Positions 8,326-14,352 of a stretch of DNA of 14,352 nucleotides are shown piece after piece. The stretch spans positions 1 through 14,352 of the forward strand of contig JBMOQT010000064.1 of assembly GCA_049320945.1 (NCBI GenBank), read 5' to 3'. The notes beneath the pieces were generated by a model. That model was not told the origin of the DNA. It saw nothing but the letters and a program-made list of their open reading frames with translations, and made no database searches. How positions within the stretch are numbered: the stretch's first letter is position 1; every line of letters begins with the position of its first letter. The stretch is from DYIB01 sp049320945. Lineage in GTDB: Bacteria > Pseudomonadota > Gammaproteobacteria > Burkholderiales > Rhodocyclaceae. The position numbers were made by a program, and so were the translations under genes.

Positions 8326-9258
8326 TTGTCAGCGCGCCAACCCTTCGAGCCGGCCTATCTGGCGCTCGCCCCCGGCGAGCTGGAGAGCCGCGTGCGCCAG
8401 GCCTGGCGCCACCTGGCGGATTGCGACCTGTGCGCCCGCTACTGCCACGTGAATCGCCTGGCGACCAGCGAGGGCGCGGTGTGCCGGACCGGAGAGCGGG
8501 CGGTGGTGGCGAGCTACGGCGCCCACCACGGCGAGGAGGACCCGCTGCGCGGCTGGCGCGGCTCGGGCACCATCTTCTTCTCCTGGTGCAACTTGCGCTG
8601 CGTGTTTTGCCAGAACTGGGACATCTCGCAAAAGGGCATCGGACGGGAGGTGGAGCCGCGCGAGATCGCCGACATGATGCTCGCCCTGCAGGACGAGGGC
8701 TGCCATAACATCAATCTCGTCTCCCCCAGCCACGTGGTGGCACAGATCATCGCGGCGGTGCTGGACGCGGCCGGGCGCGGGCTGCGCCTGCCCCTGGTCT
8801 ATAACACCGGCGGCTACGACAGCCTTGAGGCCCTGGGCTTGCTGGACGGCATCGTGGACATCTACATGCCGGACATGAAGTACGGCGACTCCGCCCTGGC
8901 GCGCAAGTATTCCAAGGTGCGCGACTACGTGGCGGTGAATCGCGCCGCGGTGCGGGAGATGCACCGCCAGGTGGGCGACCTGGTACTGGACGAAACGGGC
9001 ATCGCCCGGCGCGGGCTGCTGGTGCGCCATCTGGTGATGCCCGCCGGCATCGCCGGAACGGAACAGGTGCTCGCCTTCCTGGCCGAGGAGATCTCGCGCA
9101 ACACCTATCTCAATCTCATGGACCAGTACCGCCCCTGCTACCGCGCCAACGAGTTTCCGGAAATCGCCCGTCCCATCACCGCCGACGAGTATCGCCAGGC
9201 CCTCGACGCGGCCGCCCGCCTGGGGCTCAACCGTCTCGACCGGCGGCGGCGCTTGTGA
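8326..9258 (+). CDS. PflX-type radical SAM protein (COG1313)
   Basis: A 310-residue radical SAM protein of the PflX group, often annotated as putative pyruvate formate-lyase activating enzyme, true substrate unknown. Seen: an N-terminal Cys cluster CDLCARYC (33-40) with AVC (53), typical of this family and AmrS; the 4Fe-4S/SAM motif CNLRCVFC (C88, C92, C95) followed by QNWDISQ; then GCHNINLVSPSH, YNTGGYDSLE, DIYMPDMKY and LLVRHLVMPAG. Length and order are normal, so the gene looks intact. The start is TTG at 8326 with a weak CAGG site 7 bases upstream; no upstream ATG gives a better N-terminus. It follows the PfpI gene by 11 bases and ends 21 bases from the convergent ahcY. Confidence 0.88.
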   Translation: MSARQPFEPAYLALAPGELESRVRQAWRHLADCDLCARYCHVNRLATSEGAVCRTGERAVVASYGAHHGEEDPLRGWRGSGTIFFSWCNLRCVFCQNWDISQKGIGREVEPREIADMMLALQDEGCHNINLVSPSHVVAQIIAAVLDAAGRGLRLPLVYNTGGYDSLEALGLLDGIVDIYMPDMKYGDSALARKYSKVRDYVAVNRAAVREMHRQVGDLVLDETGIARRGLLVRHLVMPAGIAGTEQVLAFLAEEISRNTYLNLMDQYRPCYRANEFPEIARPITADEYRQALDAAARLGLNRLDRRRRL

Positions 9259-9279
9259 CCGCCCGCCTGATGGCGCGCT

Positions 9280-10542
9280 TCACGTGCCTGCGCGCCAGGA
9301 GGCCAGGTAGGCCTGCTGCTCCGGCGTCAAGGCATCTATGGTCAGGCCCATGGCCTGGAGTTTGAGGCGCGCCACCTGCTCGTCGATTTCCCGCGGCACC
9401 GGGTGCACGCCCCTTTCCAGGCGGCCGCGGTTGCGCGCCAGCCATTCGGCGCACAGGGCCTGGTTGGCGAAGCTCATGTCCATGACGGCGGACGGATGGC
9501 CTTCGGCCGCCGCCAGATTGACCAGCCGCCCCTGGGACAGCAGGCGCAGGAGGCGGCCGTCGCGCAGGCGGTATTCGGTCACTTCGGGCCGGGGATGGGC
9601 CTTTTCCTCCGCCAGGGCTTCGAGGGCCGGAATGTCGATCTCCACGTCGAAATGGCCGGCATTGGCAAGCACGCAGCCGCCCTTGGCCACGGCCAGGTGG
9701 GCGGCGCCGACCACCGCCTTGTCGCCGGTGGCGGTGACGATGAAATCGGACAGGGGGGCGGCCTCCAGCAGCGGCATGATGCGCAAGCCGTCCATCGCCG
9801 CCTCCAGCGCCGGCAGCGGCGCCACTTCGGTGACGATCACGTTCGCACCCATGCCCCGCGCCCGCATGGCGATGCCGCGTCCGCACCAGCCGTAGCCGCA
9901 CACGGTGAAGGTCTTGCCGGCGAGCAGGATGTTGGTGGCGCGCAGGATGCCGTCGATGGCGCTTTGGCCGGTGCCGTAGCGGTTGTCGAAGAGGTGCTTG
10001 GACAGGGCGTCGTTGACGGCGATGATCGGATAGCGCAGTGCGCCCTCCCGGGCCATGGCACGCAGCCGGATGACGCCGGTGGTGGTTTCCTCCATGCCGC
10101 CGAATACCCCGGGGAGGAGATCGCTGCGCCGGGCGTGCAGGGTGCCGACCAGATCGGCGCCGTCGTCCAGGGTGATGTGGGGACCGTGGGCGAGGGCGGC
10201 ATCGATGTAGGCGTAGTAGTCCCGGGTGTCCTCGCCGCGCACGGCGAATACGGCGATACCGTGGCGCGCCGCCAGGGCGGCGGCGACGTCGTCCTGGGTG
10301 GACAGGGGGTTGCTGGCGCACAGGCGCACTTCGGCGCCGCCGGCGGCGAGGGCCAGCGCCAGGTTGGCGGTCTCGGCGGTCACGTGCAGGCAGGCGGCGA
10401 TGCGCAGACCCTGCAGGGGCCGCTCGCGCGCGAAGCGTTGCGCAATGCCGCGCAGCACGGGCATCTCGTGGGCGGCCCAATCGATTTTCGCTTCTCCGGC
10501 GGGCGAGGCCGCCAGGCTTTTCACGCGGTAGTCGGGTTTCAT
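9280..10542 (-). CDS. ahcY: S-adenosylhomocysteinase, archaeal/Thermotoga-like short form
   Basis: A 420-residue cytoplasmic NAD-dependent enzyme that cleaves S-adenosylhomocysteine to adenosine and homocysteine, removing the product inhibitor of methyltransferases. Seen: the substrate-side motif EETTTGVIRL (151-160), the catalytic stretch SKHLFDNRYGTGQS (K182, D186), the Rossmann loop GYGWCGRG (216-223), and HPSAVMDMSFANQ near the end. It ends LTPEQQAYLASWRAGT and lacks the insert and the C-terminal KPDHYRY-type tail of the usual bacterial and eukaryotic form; this matches the shorter archaeal/Thermotoga type. The ATG at 10542 is 4 bases after the methionine adenosyltransferase stop, with only a weak ribosome site, so coupling is likely. 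SAM synthesis and SAH removal are thus encoded together. Confidence 0.93.
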   Translation of the reverse strand: MKPDYRVKSLAASPAGEAKIDWAAHEMPVLRGIAQRFARERPLQGLRIAACLHVTAETANLALALAAGGAEVRLCASNPLSTQDDVAAALAARHGIAVFAVRGEDTRDYYAYIDAALAHGPHITLDDGADLVGTLHARRSDLLPGVFGGMEETTTGVIRLRAMAREGALRYPIIAVNDALSKHLFDNRYGTGQSAIDGILRATNILLAGKTFTVCGYGWCGRGIAMRARGMGANVIVTEVAPLPALEAAMDGLRIMPLLEAAPLSDFIVTATGDKAVVGAAHLAVAKGGCVLANAGHFDVEIDIPALEALAEEKAHPRPEVTEYRLRDGRLLRLLSQGRLVNLAAAEGHPSAVMDMSFANQALCAEWLARNRGRLERGVHPVPREIDEQVARLKLQAMGLTIDALTPEQQAYLASWRAGT

Positions 10543-10546
10543 GGCT

Positions 10547-11749
10547 TCACCACACGGCCAGGGCGTCGGCGACGGCGTCGCGCCACACGGCGTCCACCCG
10601 GTCGAGCTGCACCAGCGCCACTTCGGTGATGCGCGCGCACAGGGTATCGAAGGCGCGCGGGTCGGACAGGCGCACCTTGACGTCGAACAGCTGGGGTTCA
10701 TGGACCGGCCGGCCGATGCGGCTCACCAGGAAGCAGTAGGCCTCCTCCACCCCCGCCACCTCTTCGACGATGGCGCTGGCGGCGCGGCGCGCGATGATGT
10801 TGTAGAGCTTGCCCACGTGGCTCACCGGGTTCTTGCCTGCCACCGCCTCCAGGCTCATGGGGCGGTAGGGCGTGATGAGGCCGTTGGCCCGGTTGCCGCG
10901 GCCCACCTGTCCGTCATCGCCCGACTCGGCGGACAGGCCGGTGACGGTGAGATAGATGCTGTCGGCCGTGTCGCCGTCGGCGGTGTTCACCTGCACTTCC
11001 ACGGGCAGGCGCGTGAGGGCCTGGGCCGCGCCGGCGGCCAGCCGGGCGACTTGCGCCTTCTTTTCCCGGTAGTCTGCCAGGTCGGCGATGTGGCGGCCCA
11101 CCAGGGCGCAGGCGACGGTGAGGTCGATGCGGCCGTCGCGCCGCACGCCCATGACCTTGATGTCCTCGCCCATTTCCGGATGGGCCTGTTTCGCCTCCGG
11201 CGCATTGAGCTTGCGTTCCACGGAGAGCACGATGCTCTCCAGCTCGTCCAGGGGAGCAAAGCCGACGCCGCAGGAGGTGTCGTTGGCCAGCGGCGCCCCC
11301 GCCTCCTGCTGGCGCAGGAACAGGGCGGCCAGCCCGGGCGAGGTGGGGCGGATGCGCGGCAGGATGCGCACATGCTGCTCGGCGTCGAGATGCCGGATAT
11401 GGGAGCGCAGCCAGGCGCGGCTGGCCTCGATGGCCAGCTCATGCACCGGCACCGCCACACCGCGGAATTCGGTGGTGGCGCGGCCGCACAGATAGATCTC
11501 GACAGGTTCCAGCACGGTTCCGCCGCCGAAGGCGGGACGCGCGGCGCCGCCGAACAGCAGACCCTTGTCCACGTTGTGATGCAGGATCGCGCCGAAGCGC
11601 TCCAGGTAGAAGCGCGACAGGGTGGCGGAAAGATTCTCCGCCAGGCCGTCGCACAAGGTATCGGGGTGGCCGAGCCCCTTGCGCTCGACGATCTCCATGG
11701 GCAGCCCGCCCGCGGCGGGATAAGTCAGCGGTGCGACATGGATGTTCAT
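10547..11749 (-). CDS. mat: Archaeal-type methionine adenosyltransferase
   Basis: A 400-residue enzyme of the archaeal MAT family (COG1812) making S-adenosylmethionine from methionine and ATP. Seen: ERKGLGHPDTLCDGLAE (22-38), HHNVDKGLLFGG (57-68), FGGGTVLEPVEI, GRATTEF, and the central VGRGNRANGLITPYRPMSLE followed by GKNPVSHVGKLYN. These are hallmarks of the archaeal class, which shares little sequence with bacterial MetK. Length is typical (about 400), and the gene is intact. The ATG at 11749 has a weak upstream site. It is the first gene of a two-gene operon with ahcY. An FNR-type box at 11810-11823 would place a start near 11775, with a CACAGT -10-like hexamer (11782-11787, minus strand), giving a 26-base leader. 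Whether a standard metK exists elsewhere cannot be seen. Confidence 0.92.
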   Translation of the reverse strand: MNIHVAPLTYPAAGGLPMEIVERKGLGHPDTLCDGLAENLSATLSRFYLERFGAILHHNVDKGLLFGGAARPAFGGGTVLEPVEIYLCGRATTEFRGVAVPVHELAIEASRAWLRSHIRHLDAEQHVRILPRIRPTSPGLAALFLRQQEAGAPLANDTSCGVGFAPLDELESIVLSVERKLNAPEAKQAHPEMGEDIKVMGVRRDGRIDLTVACALVGRHIADLADYREKKAQVARLAAGAAQALTRLPVEVQVNTADGDTADSIYLTVTGLSAESGDDGQVGRGNRANGLITPYRPMSLEAVAGKNPVSHVGKLYNIIARRAASAIVEEVAGVEEAYCFLVSRIGRPVHEPQLFDVKVRLSDPRAFDTLCARITEVALVQLDRVDAVWRDAVADALAVW

Positions 11750-11809
11750 GAATCCGGGATCGATGCGGGGACGATGGAGTCACTGTGCCGTAGCCATGGA
11801 AGACGGTGG

Positions 11810-11823
11810 TTGATATCCGTCAA
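11810..11823. promoter_or_regulatory. Anr/Dnr-type box between mat-ahcY and amrS remnant
   Basis: TTGAT-ATCC-GTCAA has both half-sites intact and matches the Dnr/Nnr-style TTGAT-N4-GTCAA form. The centre at 11816.5 lies 41.5 bases from predicted starts on both sides: 11775 (minus, -10 CACAGT at 11782-11787) for mat-ahcY and about 11858 (plus, -10 CATACT at 11845-11850) for the amrS remnant. It is the best of the three boxes in this window. Confidence 0.65.
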
Positions 11824-11858
11824 CACCGGCCCGGGCCGCGGGCCCATACTCCCCCATC

Positions 11859-12259
11859 ATGGAAACGCTGCACGAAGCCAGGTTCTACGAGAAGCGGCCC
11901 GGCAACGAGGTGCTGTGTCTGCTGTAGCGTTGTGCTCCCCCGCGGGGAGGTTTCCGGGTTGGGCGCGGAAGGCGTGTGTCCGAGGCTGGAGGAGCTGGAG
12001 CGGCGCGTGGCCGGCGAGCGCGTGACGCCGAAGATGATCGTGGATGCCGCCGCCAACACCGGCTGCGCCTCCATCGCCTACACCTACACCGAGCCGACCA
12101 TCTTCTACGAGCTGGCCTACGACACGGCGGTGCTGGCCCGCCGCCGCGGCATCAAGAACATCTTCGTCACCAACGGCTTCATTTCCGAGGCGCCCTTGCG
12201 CCGACTGCCCCGGCTGCGGCGCCCACATCGACGGCGTGGGGATGGCCGGCGGGCGGTGA
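11859..12259 (+). pseudogene. amrS: Decayed AmrS (AmmeMemoRadiSam radical SAM) gene
   Basis: Three pieces of one radical SAM gene survive in three different frames. The first (from ATG 11859) reads METLHEARFYEK...EVLCLL then stops at 11925-11927. The second (about 11928-12200) carries the remnant VLPRGEVSGLGAEG, then VTPKMIVDAAANTGCASIAY, TYTEPTIFYELAYDTAVLAR and NIFVTNGFIS. The third (about 12194-12259) is the usual C-terminal zinc-ribbon-like end CADCPGCGAHIDGVGM. The radical SAM CxxxCxxC motif and most of the C-terminal half are missing. About 130 codons remain, against well over 300 in the family. It cannot be functional. It lies divergent from mat across the shared Anr/Dnr box. The last 55 bases fall in the duplicated 127-base flank of gap 2. 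Confidence 0.85.
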
Positions 12260-12331
12260 CGGTCAGTTGAAATCAAGCATCGGCTTGCTCTCTTACGCCC
12301 TTTCCAGCATGTCTGCGAGAAACCGGGCTGT

Positions 12332-12431
12332 NNNNNNNNNNNNNNNNNNNNNNNNNNNNNNNNNNNNNNNNNNNNNNNNNNNNNNNNNNNNNNNNNNNNN
12401 NNNNNNNNNNNNNNNNNNNNNNNNNNNNNNN
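12332..12431. other. Assembly gap of 100 N
   Basis: Second run of exactly 100 undetermined bases, between the amrS remnant and the PIN toxin gene. The flanking ends overlap by 127 bases, so probably no sequence is missing. Confidence 0.98.
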
Positions 12432-12500
12432 CTGCCCCGGCTGCGGCGCCCACATCGACGGCGTGGGGATGGCCGGCGGGCGGTGACGGTCAGTTGAAAT

Positions 12501-12514
12501 CAAGCATCGGCTTG
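12501..12514. terminator. Possible weak terminator hairpin between convergent genes
   Basis: CAAGC-ATCG-GCTTG forms a 5-base stem between the end of the amrS remnant and the end of the PIN gene. Downstream of it on the minus strand is ATTTCAA, a very poor U-tract. Low confidence; the first copy in the duplicated flank (12274-12287) is the artefact copy. Confidence 0.25.
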
Positions 12515-12519
12515 CTCTC

Positions 12520-12936
12520 TTACGCCCTTTCCAGCATGTCTGCGAGAAACCGGGCTGTCACGATGCGTGTCGGGCCATGCCGTTCGAGCATGAGCAGATC
12601 GCTCTTGTCACCGGTGACCAGAAAATCGGCCTGGGCCTTTTCCGCTAGGGCGAGCAGCCAGTCGTCGTCGGGGTCCGGCGAGCGTTCGACGCTCGGCAGG
12701 GGATCGCACATGAGCGCCAGGCGCCGGATGTCGTTGACCAGCCGGCCGGCTTCGCTCGGCCTGATTCGTTCCCGAAAGAAGGGGCGCCGGGAGACGCGGT
12801 TGATTTCTTCCAGTTGCCGCTCGCAGGTGGCAAGCTGGAAGCGTCCTTCCTTCCAGAATTCATAGAGCCGGTCCGGTGGCGTGCCCCGGACCGCGAGGGC
12901 GGAGATCAGGATGTTGGTGTCGAGGACGACGTGCAC
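12520..12936 (-). CDS. PIN-domain toxin of a type II toxin-antitoxin pair
   Basis: A 138-residue PIN-domain protein of the COG1569 type; such toxins are Mg2+-dependent RNases. Seen: the first acidic residue in VVLDTNILIS (D6), an acid pair in QLEEINRV (E43, E44), the cluster DPDDDWLLALA (88-98) and the last site FLVTGDKSDL (D110, D113). The four-acid PIN centre is complete, so the toxin looks active. It starts with GTG at 12936, 13 bases after the antitoxin stop. The gene end lies inside the second copy of the gap-2 duplication, but the reading frame is unbroken. The target RNA cannot be told. Confidence 0.87.
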   Translation of the reverse strand: MHVVLDTNILISALAVRGTPPDRLYEFWKEGRFQLATCERQLEEINRVSRRPFFRERIRPSEAGRLVNDIRRLALMCDPLPSVERSPDPDDDWLLALAEKAQADFLVTGDKSDLLMLERHGPTRIVTARFLADMLERA

Positions 12937-12948
12937 GGTTAAGGCGGG

Positions 12949-13203
12949 TTACGGGCGGCCGCGCATGTCGGCCCGCACCTCGCGCACGGCCTCGTCGATG
13001 GCCGCCTCCAGGTCCTCCGGCGACAGGTCCCGGTTGCGCTCCTTGATGCCCTGGATGGTCTGATCCAGCACCCGCCACCGCACGGCTTCCTCCACAAAAC
13101 GGGAAAGGTCACCCTTCTTCATTCCTTGCGCGCCCAGGAAACTGCGCAGGGAAAGGTCGGTCTCCTTGGAGACCTTGATGGTCCAGCGGACGGCTTCAGA
13201 CAT
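12949..13203 (-). CDS. Ribbon-helix-helix antitoxin
   Basis: An 84-residue antitoxin partner of the PIN toxin. The N-terminal half (VRWTIKVSKETDLSLRSFLG, then MKKGDLSRFVEEAVRWRV) is a ribbon-helix-helix DNA-binding region; the C-terminal part (LSPEDLEAAIDEAVREVRAD) is an acidic helix expected to wrap the toxin. The ATG at 13203 is preferred because AAGGAG lies 5 bases upstream; an in-frame GTG at 13209 directly abuts that site. It is first in the operon, 12 bases before the toxin gene, with a tandem repeat operator upstream, as expected for autoregulation. Confidence 0.87.
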   Translation of the reverse strand: MSEAVRWTIKVSKETDLSLRSFLGAQGMKKGDLSRFVEEAVRWRVLDQTIQGIKERNRDLSPEDLEAAIDEAVREVRADMRGRP

Positions 13204-13220
13204 ATGCACTCCTTTGCGGA

Positions 13221-13240
13221 TAGACGTCTATACGTCTATA
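13221..13240. promoter_or_regulatory. Tandem-repeat operator/promoter of the toxin-antitoxin operon
   Basis: ACGTCTAT occurs twice head to tail (13224-13231, 13232-13239), and TAGACGTCTA (13221-13230) is a perfect 10-base palindrome. The AT-rich stretch just beyond (TATATGATAAC) reads on the minus strand as a CATATA/TATCAT -10-like region. It begins 18 bases upstream of the antitoxin ATG. This is the usual layout of an operator bound by RHH antitoxin dimers; binding is inferred. Confidence 0.65.
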
Positions 13241-13323
13241 TGATAACAGTTGCCGCCACCGGTGTTCCAGTCCCAGAGCCTCGCTGCCGTTATCGCCGGA
13301 AACTCTCGAGGTCAAGCAGTCCA

Positions 13324-14148
13324 TCAGCCCGCCGTCCCCTTGCGGAACACCGCTCTCACGCCGGGCCAGGGTGCCAGCCGGTTCATGCCTTCGGGCAATG
13401 ATTCGTGCATGCCCACCACCAGCGCGCCGCCCTCCCTCAGGCGCGCCAGGATGCGTGCCATCACCTGGCGCCGCAGTGCCGGTGCGAAATAGGTCAGCAC
13501 CAGGTTGCGACACAGGATGAGATCGAAATCCCGCCCGGGAACGGATTCGCGCACGTCCTGCAGCTCGAAGCGCACGAGGTCACGGAAGGGCGCGCGCAGC
13601 CGGTAGTCCCCGTCCTGTTGTTCGAAGGCGCGGCTACGCCAGGATTCGGGCAGGGCCTTGACGCTGCTCCACTGGTAGCGGGCGGCGGCGGCCCGCGCCA
13701 GCAGCGCCGGGTCTACGTCGGTGGCGAGCACGTCCAACGCCACCTGGGGATGGCGCTGCGCCAGCTGCAGCTGCCACAGGATGGCAAGGGTGTAGGGTTC
13801 CTCGCCGCTGGCGCAGCCGACGCTCCAGCAGGCAAGCGTGGCGTCCGGCCGCCGGGCGGCCGCCGGGGCGAGCCGCGGTAGCACGCTGGCTTCCAGGGCT
13901 TGGAACACGCCGCGATCCCGATAGAAGCGCGAAATGGCCACGGCGCACAGGGCGCGCAGGCTGTCCCATTCCTCCCCATGGGCCTCCAGGTGGCGGCGGT
14001 AGGCCGAGGCATCCGCCAGCCCGAGGGCGGCGCAGCGTCTGGCGATGCGCTTGCACACCCGGCCGCGCACCTTGCGGAAACCGGGCCAATGGAAGCCCAT
14101 GAGCGGCAGCGCCCATTGCAGGAAGGCCATGCATTCGGCATCACTCAT
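13324..14148 (-). CDS. cheR: CheR-type SAM-dependent methyltransferase, stand-alone
   Basis: A 274-residue soluble protein with CheR architecture: an N-terminal helical domain (about 1-70) with ISRFYRD (72-78) in place of the usual TxFFR motif, then the SAM-binding motif WSVGCASGEEPYT (108-120), TDVD (143-146) and LCRNLVLTYF (212-221, family form CRNVLIYF). CheR enzymes methylate glutamates on chemoreceptors; related stand-alone forms are less understood. No chemotaxis kinase, receptor or CheB is in the window, so the target is unknown. The ATG at 14148 has a weak GGACGG site. It lies 24 bases downstream of an L,D-transpeptidase gene on the same strand. Confidence 0.88.
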   Translation of the reverse strand: MSDAECMAFLQWALPLMGFHWPGFRKVRGRVCKRIARRCAALGLADASAYRRHLEAHGEEWDSLRALCAVAISRFYRDRGVFQALEASVLPRLAPAAARRPDATLACWSVGCASGEEPYTLAILWQLQLAQRHPQVALDVLATDVDPALLARAAAARYQWSSVKALPESWRSRAFEQQDGDYRLRAPFRDLVRFELQDVRESVPGRDFDLILCRNLVLTYFAPALRRQVMARILARLREGGALVVGMHESLPEGMNRLAPWPGVRAVFRKGTAG

Positions 14149-14172
14149 GGCTGTCCGTCCGGCAAGCGCCAG

Positions 14173-14352
14173 TCATTCACGCGGGCGCCGGCCCACCCCG
14201 TCCACCGCACTGAGGCGCAAGGGCCTGTTCAGGGCGGCCAGCACCGGAGGGTCGCGCTGGTACAGGTCCGGGTGGAAGCGCGCGACGCCGTCCTCGCCCG
14301 CTTCCGCGGTGAAATAGAGCACCAGCACCGGCACCGGGCGCTTGACCCGCAG
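14173..14352 (-). CDS. C-terminal end of an L,D-transpeptidase (YcbB/LdtD-like), 5' part outside window
   Basis: The last 59 residues of a protein entering from the right edge, ending TGA at 14173. The stretch VKRPVPVLVLYFTAEAGEDG followed by FHPDLYQRDPPVLAALN resembles the end of YcbB/LdtD-type L,D-transpeptidases, periplasmic enzymes that form 3-3 peptidoglycan cross-links. The catalytic HxxN...SxGC region and any signal peptide lie outside the window, so the call rests on this C-terminal signature alone. It is followed after 24 bases by the cheR-like gene, suggesting co-transcription. Confidence 0.68.
   Translation of the reverse strand: MRVKRPVPVLVLYFTAEAGEDGVARFHPDLYQRDPPVLAALNRPLRLSAVDGVGRRPRE

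Larger units (their letters stand above)
12205..12558. repeat. 127-bp direct duplication flanking N gap 2 (artefact)
   Basis: Bases 12205-12331 and 12432-12558 are identical over 127 positions and flank the second 100-N run, exactly as at gap 1. The copy holds the end of the amrS remnant and the last codons of the PIN toxin gene. Collapsing it leaves about 33 bases between these convergent genes. Confidence 0.95.

Noticed and set aside
9403..10629. Plus-strand open frame of about 400 residues opposite ahcY
   Set aside because: Gly/Ala/His-rich, no motif, complementary to an intact conserved enzyme.
10541..12025. Plus-strand open frame opposite mat and into the amrS remnant
   Set aside because: No recognisable domain and overlaps mat completely; shadow frame.

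Overview
The window is GC-rich proteobacterial chromosome. SagB-type nitroreductase, DUF5335, DUF2934, an HPF/RaiA protein, PflX and AmrS radical SAM proteins and FNR-type promoter boxes together suggest a beta- or gammaproteobacterium that lives partly at low oxygen. The genus cannot be named from the sequence. No rRNA, tRNA, CRISPR array, transposase or phage structural gene is visible. Two 100-base runs of N (2152-2251 and 12332-12431) are each flanked by an identical 127-base direct duplication. They look like unmerged contig ends, and removing gap plus one copy at each leaves about 13.9 kb of real sequence.

Layout. 1-4671 (minus strand) is a nucleotide excision repair block in the order uvrB, uvrC, uvrA (uvrA cut by the window edge). 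An inverted-repeat element lies between uvrB and uvrC, and uvrB is broken by a 4-base tandem duplication. 4672-6240 holds a nitroreductase (plus) and a two-gene minus-strand operon of an unrecognised 80-aa protein and a DUF5335 protein. 6241-9258 (plus) runs hpf-like, DUF2934, a small primase-polymerase with an in-frame TGA, a REP-like hairpin, a DJ-1/PfpI protein and a PflX-type radical SAM protein. 9280-11749 (minus) is an S-adenosylmethionine-cycle operon: archaeal-type methionine adenosyltransferase followed by archaeal/Thermotoga-type S-adenosylhomocysteinase. 11859-12259 (plus) is a decayed amrS radical SAM gene. 12520-13240 is an RHH/PIN toxin-antitoxin pair with a repeated operator. 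13324-14352 (minus) carries the end of an L,D-transpeptidase gene and a stand-alone CheR-type methyltransferase.

How it fits together. Three palindromes of the FNR/Anr/Dnr type (TTGAC/T-N4-GTCAA/T) sit at 4705, 6139 and 11810, in front of the nitroreductase, the hpf operon and the divergent mat-ahcY/amrS pair. In each case a -10-like hexamer sits where an activator centred at -41.5 would put it. I infer a local low-oxygen/stationary-phase gene set covering ribosome hibernation, a small primase, redox proteins and SAM turnover. Three genes are disrupted (uvrB, primase-polymerase, amrS), so either the locus is eroding or the assembly carries errors. The uvrB and primase lesions are each one small event and need read-level checking.
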